Below are positions 10,620-21,391 of a stretch of DNA of 64,000 bases, piece after piece. The stretch is from Fratercula arctica (taxonomy: Eukaryota; Chordata; Aves; Charadriiformes; Alcidae), in assembly GCA_947846985.1 (NCBI GenBank), contig CANTUZ010000025.1, forward strand, positions 18,164,100 to 18,228,099. Reading direction: 5' to 3'. Every line of letters begins with the position of its first letter. The first letter of the stretch is position 1. A program made the translations under genes and the position numbers. Below the pieces are notes generated by a model. It made no database searches. It saw only the letters and a program-made list of their open reading frames with translations, and was not told the DNA's origin.

Positions 10620-13027
10620 TGAACTGGAGAGGAAGAGCACAGCAAGGCACCAGCAATCCAGGATGTTCCTGGAATGCATAGATGACAACTTCCTCCTCCA
10701 AATGGTAGAGGAACCAACAGGAAAAGGTGCTATGCTGGACCTCGTTCTCACCAACAGGGAAGGGCTGGTGACCAACATGAGGCTCAGGGATAACCTTGGC
10801 TGCAGTGACCACGAAGTGATAGAATTTAAGATCCTCAGGGCAACTAGGAGGATATATTCCAAGCTTATGACCCTGGACTTTAGGCACACAGACTTTGAAC
10901 GCTTCAGGGATCTGCTGGCCAAAGTGCTGTGGGACAAATCTGTAGAGGGAAGGGGGGCCCAGGACAGCTGGTCAGTATTCAAGGATCACCTTCTCCGTGT
11001 CCAGGAGCAAACTATACCGACAAAGAGGAAGGCAGGAAAGAATGCTAGGAGACCCGCCTGGATGAACAGGGAGCTCCTGGACACACTGTCACACAAAAAG
11101 AAACTTTATAAGGAGAGGAAGAAAGGACAACTAGAATGGGGGGCATATAAGGAAGCTGTCCGAACAGCAAGAGACCTGGTGAGAAAAGCTAAAGCTCAGT
11201 TAGAATTAAATCTAGCCAAGGGAAACAGCAAAAATTTCTATAGGTACATTAATGGTAAGAAGAAGACGAGGGAGGGTGTGGGCCCCCTCAGAAAGGAAAC
11301 GGGGGAGCTGGTGACAAGTGATATGGAGAAGGCCGAGGTTCTCAACGACTTCTTTTCCTCAGTCTTCACTGGCAAGGGCTCCAGCCACACTCCCGGAGTC
11401 ACAGAAGACAATGGCAGGGGTTGGACAGAACTGCCCATCGTAAGTGAAGATCAGGTTCGTGACCATCTGATGAACCTGAAAGTGAAAAAGTCCATGGGAC
11501 TCGATGGGATACACCCACGGGTACTGAAGGAACTGGCGGATGAGGTTGCTAAACTGCTCTCTATAATATTCCAAAAGTCATGGCAGTCTGGTGAGGTCCC
11601 CACTGACTGGAAAAGGGGAAACATAATCCCCATTTTCAAAAAGGGAAAGAAGGAGGAACCAGGGAACTACAGGCCAGTCAGTCTCACCTCCGTGCCTGGT
11701 AAGATTATGGAGCAGATCCTCCTGGAGGCACTGCTGAGGCAGAAGAATAATGAAGAGGTGATTGGGTACAATCAACACGGCTTCACCAAGGGCAAGTCGT
11801 GCCTGACAGACCTGGTGGCCTTCTATGAGAAGGTCACAACATCAGTAGACAAGGGGAGAGCAACGGATGTCATTTACCTGGACCTGAGCAAAGCCTTTGA
11901 CACTGTCCCACATGACATCCTGGTCTTCAGGCTGATAAAATATGGCTTTGATGGACTGACAATTCAGTGGATAAAGAACTGGCTTGACGGCCACACCCAA
12001 AGAGTGGCTGTCAATGGGTCCATGTCCAAGTGGAGGCCAGTGACAAGTGGAGTCCCTCAAGGATCAGTACTGGGACCGGTCTTGTTTAACATCTTCGTCA
12101 GCGACATGGACAGTGGCATAGAGTGCACCCTCAGCAAGTTTGCTGACGACACCAAGCTGTGTGGGGCGGCTGACACGCTGGAGGGAAGGGATGCCATCCA
12201 GAGGGACCTTGACAGGCTGGAGAGGTGGGCCCATGCCAACCTCATGAAGTTCAACAAGACCAAGTGCAAGGTCCTCCATCTGGGCCGGGGCAATCCCAAG
12301 CACCGATATAGGCTGGGCAGTGACTGGCTTGAGAGCAGCCCTGAAGAAAAATGCTTGGGGGTGCTGGTGGATGAGAGGCTCAACATGAGCCGTCAGTGTG
12401 CACTAGCAGCCCAGAAAGCCAATCCTATCCTGGGCTGCATCAGGAGAAGCGTGTCCAGCAGGTCGAGGGAGGTGATTCTCCCCCTCTACTCCACTCTCGT
12501 GAGACCCCACCTGGAGTACTTCGTCCAATTCTGGAGCCCCTACTACAAGAGAGGTATGGATGTGCTGGAACGTGTCCAGAGAAGGGCCATGAGGATGATC
12601 AGAGGGCTGGAGCACCTCTCCTATGAGGACAGACTGAGAGAGTTGGGGTTGTTCAGCCTGGAGAAGAGAAGGCTCCGAGGAGACCTTATAGTGGCCTACC
12701 AGTACCTGAAGGGGGCCTACAAGAAAGCTGGGGAGGGACTTTTTAGGATGTCGGGTAATGGTAGGACTAGAGGGAATGGATTAAAACTAGAGATGGGTCG
12801 ATTCGGACTGGACGTTAGGAAGAAGTTCTTCACCATGAGGGTGGTGAGACACTGGAACAGGTTACCCAGAGAGGTGGTGGAAGCCCCATCCCTGGGAGTT
12901 TTTAAGGCCAGGCTGGACGGGGCTCTGAGCAACCTGGTCTAGTGGGAGGTGTCCCTGCCCATGGCAGTGGGGTTGGAACTAGATGATCTTTAAGGTCCCT
13001 TCCAACCCTAACAATTCTATGATTCTA
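10620..13027 (+). mobile_element. Long 5'-truncated CR1 LINE, type A
   Basis: About 2.4 kb of CR1. The CR1-like reading starts near 10620, inside the ORF2 endonuclease, and runs through reverse transcriptase to a 3' UTR of about 85 bases (GGGAGGTGTCCCTGCCC) ending ATTCTATGATTCTA. The single long open frame suggests this is the youngest of the long CR1 copies here. ORF1 and most of the endonuclease are missing, as expected of incomplete target-primed reverse transcription. No target-site duplication is evident, which is normal for CR1. Confidence 0.97.
10663..12942 (+). CDS. CR1 ORF2 C-terminal part: endonuclease tail and reverse transcriptase
   Basis: Open for 759 codons from the first ATG; the frame is open a little further upstream, to 10618, which shows that the ATG is internal to the truncated protein. 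Residues 1-60 are the end of the APE-type endonuclease, with LDLVLTN and the catalytic-type SDH at 48-50. The reverse transcriptase follows with the NYRPVSL block, motif [16 protein letters not shown] (Asp407), motif [11 protein letters not shown] (from 463) and motif C FADDTKL (Asp495 and Asp496). The C-terminus holds [14 protein letters not shown] and [10 protein letters not shown], typical of CR1. The enzyme family copies its RNA into DNA at a nicked target site. All catalytic residues I can check are present, but without the N-terminal endonuclease this copy could not act alone. It sits in no host operon or gene. Confidence 0.95.
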   Translation: MFLECIDDNFLLQMVEEPTGKGAMLDLVLTNREGLVTNMRLRDNLGCSDHEVIEFKILRATRRIYSKLMTLDFRHTDFERFRDLLAKVLWDKSVEGRGAQDSWSVFKDHLLRVQEQTIPTKRKAGKNARRPAWMNRELLDTLSHKKKLYKERKKGQLEWGAYKEAVRTARDLVRKAKAQLELNLAKGNSKNFYRYINGKKKTREGVGPLRKETGELVTSDMEKAEVLNDFFSSVFTGKGSSHTPGVTEDNGRGWTELPIVSEDQVRDHLMNLKVKKSMGLDGIHPRVLKELADEVAKLLSIIFQKSWQSGEVPTDWKRGNIIPIFKKGKKEEPGNYRPVSLTSVPGKIMEQILLEALLRQKNNEEVIGYNQHGFTKGKSCLTDLVAFYEKVTTSVDKGRATDVIYLDLSKAFDTVPHDILVFRLIKYGFDGLTIQWIKNWLDGHTQRVAVNGSMSKWRPVTSGVPQGSVLGPVLFNIFVSDMDSGIECTLSKFADDTKLCGAADTLEGRDAIQRDLDRLERWAHANLMKFNKTKCKVLHLGRGNPKHRYRLGSDWLESSPEEKCLGVLVDERLNMSRQCALAAQKANPILGCIRRSVSSRSREVILPLYSTLVRPHLEYFVQFWSPYYKRGMDVLERVQRRAMRMIRGLEHLSYEDRLRELGLFSLEKRRLRGDLIVAYQYLKGAYKKAGEGLFRMSGNGRTRGNGLKLEMGRFGLDVRKKFFTMRVVRHWNRLPREVVEAPSLGVFKARLDGALSNLV

Positions 13028-14550
13028 AGAGTAAACACCCCTAATGTTGTAATCATATATAGAGCATATGCTGATAAAAATATAAAAGCTTTTGTAAGTG
13101 TTTTGATATCAAAAGCCATTAGAATTAGTCATTAAATTTCTGCTCCTGAATTTTTATCTGAGAAAAAAAAGATCCAGAAAAAAATAGGAATTGGTAAAAA
13201 ACACAGAGAACAAACATGAAAAGAAAGCTGAGTTGGAAATAATATATTGGTCTCATTGGTGTATCTTTACTTACTCAGTTTTCAAGATCTCACGTCTCTT
13301 GTATTGGCTGTTAAATTCAACCAAAGCCAAAGACTATCATCTAGTAATTTAATCTGCTATCAACCTCATAATTTAATTTCATTATGTATGTATTAATGCA
13401 GTGATTTGATCATTCTGAGTCTACTGATTTACTGATTTAATTTCAGTTGTGACCTCAATTTGACCATCATGTTGTTCAGTCTTTAATTGTAGTATATTAG
13501 CTCTCTAACAGGCATTCTTAAGTGAACATTTACTTGCTCATCCTTTTAAATAAATCCATTAAAAGTATACAGAACTGTTTTATTCTCTCTGCCTGCAATG
13601 TGTATCATGTGTTCTGAAGATACAATTAACCTCAAGTGAGAAATTTGCAAGCCACGAAGTCATTGCATTGAAAAGTAAAACCAAGGTCTTTTCACCTTAT
13701 TATGTAAGACACTATAAAGCCTTCAGTTTCTTGCTGGAGAGAGAATTCCAGAGCAGAGATGAAAAGATAGGATGAAATGAACAGAAATGATGAAGTTTGG
13801 GGTTTTCTTTTTCTTCTCTTTTCCATTAGGACATCACTCGGGGAATAAAGTACCACCGAGGGCCCATCTGGTGGCACTGTTAGCTGAAGTCTTTATTTCA
13901 CAGACAGAAGGACAAATCTTACACAAGAAAAAGAGAAGGAAAAGGACAATTCTCGCTAATGGAGCTATTCATGTTGCAGTGGTCAAGTGACATGGTTGAG
14001 CCTCATTTTATGTGCCTGTACCATCACATCCTCTTCAGTCCCATTCTCAGGATTCCTGCAGGTGGGAATATCAGATTTTTTTATCCTTTTCTTTTTCTTT
14101 TTTTTTTCAGTTACAGAAAATACCAGAGAATAGAAATATGTCCCTTTTTTGAATAAATGCCCAAATGTGCGATCATCTACAGATATATGTGTGTGTGTCT
14201 GCTTTTTTTCCTGTAGTGTCAGAAATTTGGTAACACGGAGCCCAATAAACTTATTAACAATCCTAAACAGAAATTCAGAAATTTGAAATGCAGATCTGCT
14301 GAACACATAGATGTATGGAGGAAATATTTTATTTATTAGTTCTTATTTTATGCCTTAAAAAGCATTCAATATGCCCTTACTTGGAACTGCTTGTAAAGAC
14401 ATCCTTGCTCTTTCACACTTTATGCATTAATGAAGAGTTAATATATCCCCTTTTCTTGGACTAAATACACCCCTTTAAAGTCATTGAGATTACCAAATTT
14501 TTAGGGGTGAAGACTGGCTATCATGGGATATACAGATAAGAAGGGAGTCT
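13028..14550. other. Unique AT-rich sequence
   Basis: No gene or repeat family recognised. T-rich runs at 14088-14109 and a short TG run at 14186-14197 are the only simple repeats. Confidence 0.55.
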
Positions 14551-15001
14551 TGTGTAGCCAGGACAACCCTGCTTTTCGTCAGCAAAGACAGTAAAATCAA
14601 GATAACAGGAACTTGTGTAGTTCTTTGTTTCTTTTTCTCCGTAAAAAGACAGAGAAAATGATTGTTAAATTGAGAGAGAAGAAACTTGATACCTGACAGA
14701 CCAGTTGACAAGCTGCATTCTCTTCCTCCACCCCAGGCAGGGATGCCTTTCTGGGTAAGCGCTGCGCCTTTCACCCTCTGGTGAATGTTACCCCCGGGTT
14801 GTTGTATTATTGTTGGTTTTGCTAGCAATATTAACCTTAATTAGTAGTGCTATTGTAGTTAGTGAATTTATCAACGGCAGTCTCGAACCTGTTTCTGTCG
14901 CTCTCAATAAAATAACTAATTTTGATTATTTGTGAATCTGATTCAAAATCCTTTGCTGGGACTCTGACAGACAAATCAGTGAAAGTCCTGGGACTCTGAC
15001 A
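14551..15001 (+). mobile_element. Possible solo LTR remnant
   Basis: The block begins TGTGTAGCCAGGACAACCC and ends GGGACTCTGACA. Near the end it carries AATAAA (14906-14911) followed by a T-rich stretch, GTGAATCTGATTCAAAATCC and CTTTGCTGGGACTCTGACA. This order looks like the R and U5 parts of an avian retroviral LTR. The 20-base end segment is repeated 32 bases apart (14957-14976 and 14989-15008), which blurs where the LTR stops. No clean target-site duplication was found at either candidate end, and no second copy is in the window to compare with. Confidence 0.4.
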
Positions 15002-16222
15002 GACAAATATCGAAACTACATTCCTTTTAACGTGACGTGGAGTCAAGAGTGTGATAGGTACTCCTCTACATATTACAACACCATATTTCAAGTTACCTAT
15101 GACTTGCCCAAAGTTTATTCCACATCATGTTTTCCAGGCCAGATGTCTGCAGACATGTCTCAGAACAAACTCAGGCAGAACTATTTTTTAAATATTTCTT
15201 TTTTACACAGACAAACACCATTCTTGCCACTGTTTTACTGAAAAGCCATAGTTACTCAGCTTTTCTCCAAGAGAGGCTGAAGTGCCAGTGGGCAAGTGAC
15301 TGTGGTATCAGAAATTGTACATGTTGGGTCTGAAAAATATCACCTGTGCAAAAGAGATTTGGGGGACCACATTTCTGAATCCCCCTACCTAGTTAGAGCA
15401 TGCCCCATGGCTGGCTCTCCCTTTGGTGCTGTCCTTCAGAGGGACAGTGCCTACTCCTTCCCAGGATGGCTGAGGCTGAGAAGTAATTTTCCCTGCCATG
15501 ACTGTTGCTTGGTGTGAAAATTGAGTTTGCAGGAAAGAAAAAGCATATGTAACCCTATAACATAAACATACAGAAAAGACTTTCAACCCTCAGTTCTAGC
15601 TTATCTAAATTTTTCAGATCTTGATACTGTAGCCTGATTACTCTTCTAAGAGTGTTTTTGGAGATTGTTTCTGGACCTAGTAACTTCCCAGCAAAATGGA
15701 GAATTTAACAACTATAATTTTATTAACGAGTCCTGCTTCTATTTGATAGCTTCTGCTAGGAAAAGAGCTTTACAAGATTAGTGTCCCTCTGAGCAATTAA
15801 GTAGCAGGGTCCCCTAATTTCTGAAGTCATACACAAAACAAACAAAGTAGTAGATGTTGCTTCTCTGGGATCATAACAATTATTTATTGCTTTTAATAAG
15901 TCTGAGTTTGCTTGGATCTGTCAGGATATCCTTTTGTACTAGTGTCAACGGGAGTAATTTTAACAGTCAGTGGAGCTGATAAGGTGAAATCAGAATTATG
16001 ACCAATGTATTTTTTATTTTCTTGCATGATGAAGGCAAAAGAGAGCCTAGAAAAATTCTGGGGAACTTCAAACCCTGTGGTTTTCTAGCTCTTTCATAAA
16101 ACCCTATTGTTTTAAAGTTTCAAGTTTATAATGCTTCTCTCATTTTTCTACATCTAGTAAAGCAGTTTTATAGTGAACTTTTCAAAGTATTGCAAGACAG
16201 AAAACCAGTCACGTTGATCTTG
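15002..16222. other. Unique sequence, no gene seen
   Basis: No recognisable repeat or exon. Overlapping short frames on both strands at 15032-15586 have no domain I know. Confidence 0.5.
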
Positions 16223-16512
16223 AGTGCCCGGGGACAGGACAAGAGGCAATGGGCACAAACTTGAGCATAAGAAGTTCCACCTAAACATGAGGAGGAACTT
16301 CTTTACCCTGAGGGTGGCAGAGCACTGGAACAGGCTGCCCAGAGAGGTGGTGGAGTCTCCATCTCTGGAGACATTCAAAACCCGCCTGGACGTGTTCCTG
16401 TGTAACCTGCTCTAGGTGACCCTGCTCTGGCAGGGGGGTTGGACTAGATGATCTCCAGAGGTCCCTTCCAACCCTATGGTTCTATGATTCTATGATTCTA
16501 TGATTCTATGAT
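16223..16512 (+). mobile_element. CR1 LINE fragment, type B tail
   Basis: Carries the last ORF2 codons and 3' UTR of a different CR1 subfamily. The frame at 16224-16415 contains [19 protein letters not shown] and ends at a stop, followed by GTGACCCTGCTCTGGCAGG and GATGATCTCCAGAGGTCCC. The end is about four copies of the TGATTCTA unit (16481-16512). The other type B copy is at 56367-56739 on the minus strand. Confidence 0.94.
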
Positions 16513-17464
16513 CTTCTTTCATGGTTTTGTTTTGAATTTCATCACCTGTAACATAGATCAGGGCGCAGCTGTGATCAGGAAGGTGGGAAATACCTAGTAA
16601 GGCTTTTTCCCTCTTGCACAAGTTAGACTGGATGCCCCTAAGAAGATGGACTATAATGTCATTAGTTTTAGTTTATCATTTGTTGCTGTATTTGGTCAGA
16701 AAGGGTGTTTCTAGCATGAGAGTCACAGTATAGTCACTCCAATAATTGCTGGAAGTGTAAATAGGAAGAAGTGTAGTCAGAATGATGGAGAGGGTCACGA
16801 ATACATATTTTGGAAACTAATGATCTTCCCTCTGTGTTTTCAAGCAGGCAGGGGGACTCCAGCCCTGCGGGGTTTTGCCCTGGACAGTTGCACCACTAGC
16901 TGTATCCAGTTTTACTTGATCAAGATACTTTATCACCTCACCTGTTTGGGCAGGAGAACTGCTTGCAGTTAAGTTTAGACTTGATTGTGTTTGCCTCTAG
17001 GAGCCACTTGATGGCAGTCATTAGCGTAACAAAATTGCATGTACACCTATATGTGTTTGCATATGTTTATAAAACACATAGATAGTAGAAATCATTTCTT
17101 AGGATCAACACCAGTCTATTCTCTGCTTCATTGTGCTTATACACAATGATTTTCCATGTATTTTCCTAGGTTTATGTAGCCTTTACAAAGCATTCGCCAG
17201 CTTCTCAAAGCTCTTCACCAAAAGCCAATTCACCAGTCATTACATACTCTGGATGAAGCCAGGCTGTTCTTGAAGAGTGGAAGTAAAGTTTGAAAACATA
17301 TTTTCACAGCCATCATGATAAATTATATTCATGACACACCCTTCGAAACTTGTATGACACTTGGATAATACTTGAATGCAATGTACATCCTCCCATGCAA
17401 AATGTGTTCTCCTGGAAACTCTGTGTGCAGAAGTAGACAACCATTATGCACCAGCATAGCCTTC
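16513..17464. other. Unique sequence, no gene seen
   Basis: No recognisable repeat or exon. The final bases CCTTC at 17460-17464 resemble the right flank of the LTR that follows. Confidence 0.55.
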
Positions 17465-18207
17465 TGTCCTGGTCTTAGGTAAAAAAGAACCAATTTTCTG
17501 TTTTGTAATTTTACTTTTTAGCTGGGCCTCTTCTAACTGACTAACCTCTGAAATTAACAGCATATTGTTCAGAAACTGTTCACTCTCAGAGTGATAAGAC
17601 CTGATTATACCAAGGAATGGTACGCACAGAGGCTCTTGCTTATACTTATTGCTATAACAACCAAGGTCAGCTAACTTCGCTATTTGCTCCATTAGGGGGT
17701 CGGAAGCAGAGAAGCATAGAGGGGTCACACCTGCAGGGAGGAGTGGACAGGACAGGTGACCCAAAACTGACCAACAGGGTATTCCATCCCATCTGCATCA
17801 TGCTCAGTATAAAAGCTGAGGGATCAAAGGGTCAACTCTCTTTCTTCAGTGGCCGATGTCTGAGGAGGACCCTGTCTGTTTGTCTGCCTTTGATCCTGAT
17901 CTGAGCATTCCTGACTCCAGATCCAGAATTCAGGTCCTGTCCGTTGCTGACTCCAGTCTGGGACTTCCCCAGTGCCTGCTGGTGACGCTATTGTCATCCT
18001 GAGAGCTGGATACGGTTTTCTATATATATTATACTTTTTTATTATTTCTATTATTTTATTATTATTTACTATTTCCTTATTTATTATTATTTTCATTAAA
18101 GTAGTTTAGTTCCTTTTATAAACTTGTAAATCTCCTTATCTCTTCCTCTCCTCTCTTTGGAGGGGAGGGGGGATCTGTCATTCTGATTGGCCAATCCAGC
18201 CACACCA
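17465..18207 (+). mobile_element. Solo LTR, same ERVL-type family as 42468
   Basis: This 743-base LTR starts TGTCCTGGTCTTAGG and follows the 42468-43218 LTR block by block. It has the same TATAAAA (17808-17814), the AT-rich R region and the ATTAAA signal (18095-18100). Its last bases are altered (CCAGCCACACCA instead of CCAAAACCACGACA). The flanks CCTTC (17460-17464) and GCTTC (18208-18212) are a plausible 5-base duplication with one mismatch. No viral interior follows. Confidence 0.88.
17808..17814 (+). promoter_or_regulatory. TATA box of ERVL-type solo LTR
   Basis: TATAAAA in the context CAGTATAAAAGCTGAG, identical in the related LTR at 42814-42820. Confidence 0.65.
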
Positions 18208-18750
18208 GCTTCTAAAGGTAATCAGTAAGGGACAGGAACATCAGGTTATCAAGAAGAGGGGATTTCTCACTGAATAATCATTCTAGCTCTGGCCTCTCAG
18301 TCCTGAATCTCAAGGGAAAGCTACTCTACACCTCACTCCCTCCAAAATACCCCACCCAAAATCCTTCAAAAAATGAATCTGTGAACTGGAATTCAGAACT
18401 GCATGGGATACTGAAAATCCTGGACTCAGGAAAGACACTGGCTTAAGGTGTGTTTCAGTTTTCTCCTCCCTCCCCTTGACACCTCCTGCCTTTCACAGAG
18501 GTGATAAATCACCTGGCTCTGCTCTCCCTATAGGAAATAATCACCTCATCACCTTTTTCCCTGCATGTGCTTATTTTTGCTTTACAGATACCATCAACAT
18601 TTTCTCTCGGATTATTTAACTAATTACCGTATCAAGTTCAACTCATAACAATTGTTCTCAACCTGAATTTGACACTGACAGTTGCTGCTTCTCTTTCAGA
18701 CAAAAAGAAGAGCTTAAGTGTTGGAAAGCTTGACTATTTCTCCTTCTATA
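18208..18750. other. Unique sequence, no gene seen
   Basis: Nothing recognisable between the solo LTR and the next CR1. Confidence 0.55.
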
Positions 18751-21103
18751 GCAGATATTACTTCTTCAAATGGTAGAGGAGCCAACAAGGAAGGGAAATA
18801 TGCTGGACCTTGTCCTTACCAACAAGGAGGGGCTGGTGGCGAGTGTCAAGCTCAAGGGCAGCCTCGGCTGCAGTGACCATGAAATGGTAGAATTCAAGAT
18901 CCTTCGGGCAGCGAAGAGAGCACGCAGCAAGCTCGCTACCCTGAACTTCAGGAGAGCCTATTGAGGGACCTGCTTGGCAGGGTAACATGGGAAAAGTACT
19001 GGAGGGTAGAGGGGCCCAAGAGAGCTGGTTAGTGTTCAAGGATCACCTCCTCCAAGCTCAGGAATGGTGCATCCCAAGAATGAAGAAGTCAGGCAAAAAT
19101 GCCAGGAGGCCTGCATGGATTAACAAAGAGCTCCTGGACAAGCTCAAAAGCAAAAAAGGAGGCCTACAGAGGGTGGAAGCAAGGACAGGAAGACTGGGTG
19201 GAATACAGAGAAACTGTCTGAGTGGCCAGGAACCAGATTAGGCAAGCTAAAGCTCAGATAGAATTGAATCTGGCTAGGGGCATCAAGGATAACAAGAAAA
19301 ACTTCTATAAGTACGTCAGGGGTAAAGGCAAGACTAGGGAAGATGTGGGCCCTCTCAGGAAGGAGACAGGAGACCTGGTCACCCAGGATATGGAGAAGGC
19401 TGAGGTGCTGAATGACTTTTTCGCCTGGGTCTTCACCGGCAAGGGCTCCAACCACACCACCCAAGTTGCAGGATGCAAAGGCAGGGTCTATGAGAACGAA
19501 GAACGGCCCACTGTAGGAGAAGATCAGGTTCAAGACCATCTGAGGAACCTGAAGGTGCATAAGTCCATGGGACCGGATGAAATCCATCCACGTGTCCTGA
19601 GGGAGCTGGCAGATGAAGTCGCCAAGCCACTTTCCATTATATTTGAAAAGTGGTGGCAGTCTGGTGAAGTTCCCACTGACTGGAAAAGGGGAAACATAAC
19701 CCCCATTTTCAAAAAGGGAAAAAAGGGTGACCCAGGGAACTACAGGCCAGTCAGTCTCACCTCTGTGCCTGGCAAGATCATGGAGCAGATCCTCCTGGAA
19801 TCTCTGCTAAGGCACATGGAAAATAAGGAGGTGATTGGTGATAGCCAACATGGCTTCACCAAAGGCAAATCGTGCCTGACACATTTGGTGGCCTTCTATG
19901 ATGTTGCCACAGCATTGGTAGATGAGGGGAGAGCAACTGATGTCATCTACCTGGACTTATGCAAAGCGTTTGCCACTGTCCTGCATGACATCCTGGTCTC
20001 TAAATTGGAAAGGCATGGATTTGATGGATGGGCCACTCGGTGGATAAGGAACTGGCTAGATGGCTGCCCTCAAAGGGTTGCGGTCAATGGCTCAATGTCC
20101 AAGTGGAAACCGATGATGAGTGGCGTTCCTCCGGGGTCAGTACTGGGACCAGTGCTGTTTAACATCTTTGTTGGTGACATGGACAGGGGGATTGAGTGCA
20201 CCCTCAGCAAGTTTGCCGAGACACCAAGCTGTGTGGTGCGGTCAACACGCTGGAGGGAAGGGATGCCATCCAGAGGGACCTGGCCAGGCTTGAGAGGTGG
20301 GCCCGTGCAAACCTCATGAAGTTCAACCAGGCCAAGTGCAAGGTCCTGCACCTGGGTCATGGCAATCCCAGGCACAAATACAGACTGGGCAGAGAATGGC
20401 TGGAGAGCAGCCCTGAGGAGAAGGACTTGGGGATGCTGGTGGATGAGAAGCTCAACATGAGCTGGCAATCTGCGCACGCAGCCCAGAAAGCCAAACGCAT
20501 CCTGGGCTGCATCAAAAGAAGCGTGGCCAGCAGGTCGAGGGAGGTGATTCTTCCCCTCTACTCTGCTCTGGTGAGACCCCACCTGGAGTACTGCATCCAG
20601 CTCTGGAGTCCTCAGCACAAGAAGGACATGGACCTGTTGGAACGAGTACAGTGGAAGGCCACAAAGATGATCAGAGGGCTGGAGCACCTCTCCTATGAGG
20701 ACCGGCTGAGAGAGTTGGGGTTGTTCAGCCTGGAGAAGAGGAGGCTCCAGGGAGACCTTATAGCAGCCTTCCAGTACCTAAAGGGGGCCTATAGGAAGGA
20801 TGGGGATGGACTCTTTTTCAGGGAGTGTAATGATAGGACACAGGGTAATGGCCTCAAACTGAAAGAGGGTAGATTTAGATTAGATGTTAGGAAGAAATTC
20901 TTTACTGTGAGGGTGGTGAGGCACTGGAACAGGTTGCCCAGGGAAGTTGTGGATGCCCCATCCCTGGAAGTGTTCAAGGCCAGGCTGGATGAGGGTTTGA
21001 GCAGCCTGGTCTAGTGGGAGGTGTCCCTACCCATGGCAGGGGGTTGGAACTAGATGATCTTTAAGGTCCCTTCCAACCCGAAGCATTCTGTGATTCTATG
21101 ATT
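18751..21103 (+). mobile_element. Long 5'-truncated CR1 LINE, type A
   Basis: About 2.35 kb. It begins in the endonuclease coding region (GATATTACTTCTTCAAATGG), passes through the whole reverse transcriptase and ends in the GGGAGGTGTCCC tail with GATTCTATGATTA. It begins at nearly the same place in ORF2 as the 10620 copy but carries many more coding lesions, so it is older or was never intact. Confidence 0.96.
18770..21014 (+). pseudogene. CR1 ORF2 reverse transcriptase, frameshifted
   Basis: The coding sequence lies in four overlapping frames (18770-18964, 18987-19241, 19222-20319, 20196-21014). The first break follows the endonuclease end (DLVLTNKEGL and CSDHEMVEF are readable). The main frame holds NYRPVSL, motif A as [16 protein letters not shown] and motif B altered to [10 protein letters not shown]. 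One base is lost at the FADD codons near 20219, so the catalytic motif C is destroyed in this copy. The last frame holds [14 protein letters not shown] and [10 protein letters not shown]. In motif A the first Asp is kept, but the usual second Asp is Ala and the usual Pro is Leu; the same changes occur in the 61591 copy. Confidence 0.95.
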
Positions 21104-21370
21104 ACTTTTCCCTCACTAGCCCTTAGAAACACTCAAGAGCTCTAGGTCCATTCTTCTGAGGCCCATGTTTCATACCCTGAGGATTATGGCAAGCGTTTTA
21201 AATGCAATTATTTGATGCTGCGATTTCAAATGAATAAATTACCTTTCCCTATTCTAGTCCAGACCAAATCTTGATGAAGGGAACAAAGACCTTTTTTCCA
21301 AGTTGGCTCTGCTGACACCATCTGGAGCACTAGACCACGGGGAGTGTGAAGTTGAACAGTTAAATAGTGC

Positions 21371-21391
21371 CGGGGGGGGCGGGGGGGGGGG
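21371..21391 (+). repeat. G-run, possible quadruplex
   Basis: An almost unbroken run of about 20 G with one or two C interruptions, in otherwise AT-rich DNA. Such runs can form G-quadruplexes and are often miscounted in assemblies. Confidence 0.7.

Noticed and set aside
10614..12932. Many antisense frames of 60-122 codons inside the CR1
   Set aside because: Shadows of the long plus-strand reverse transcriptase frame; no independent support.
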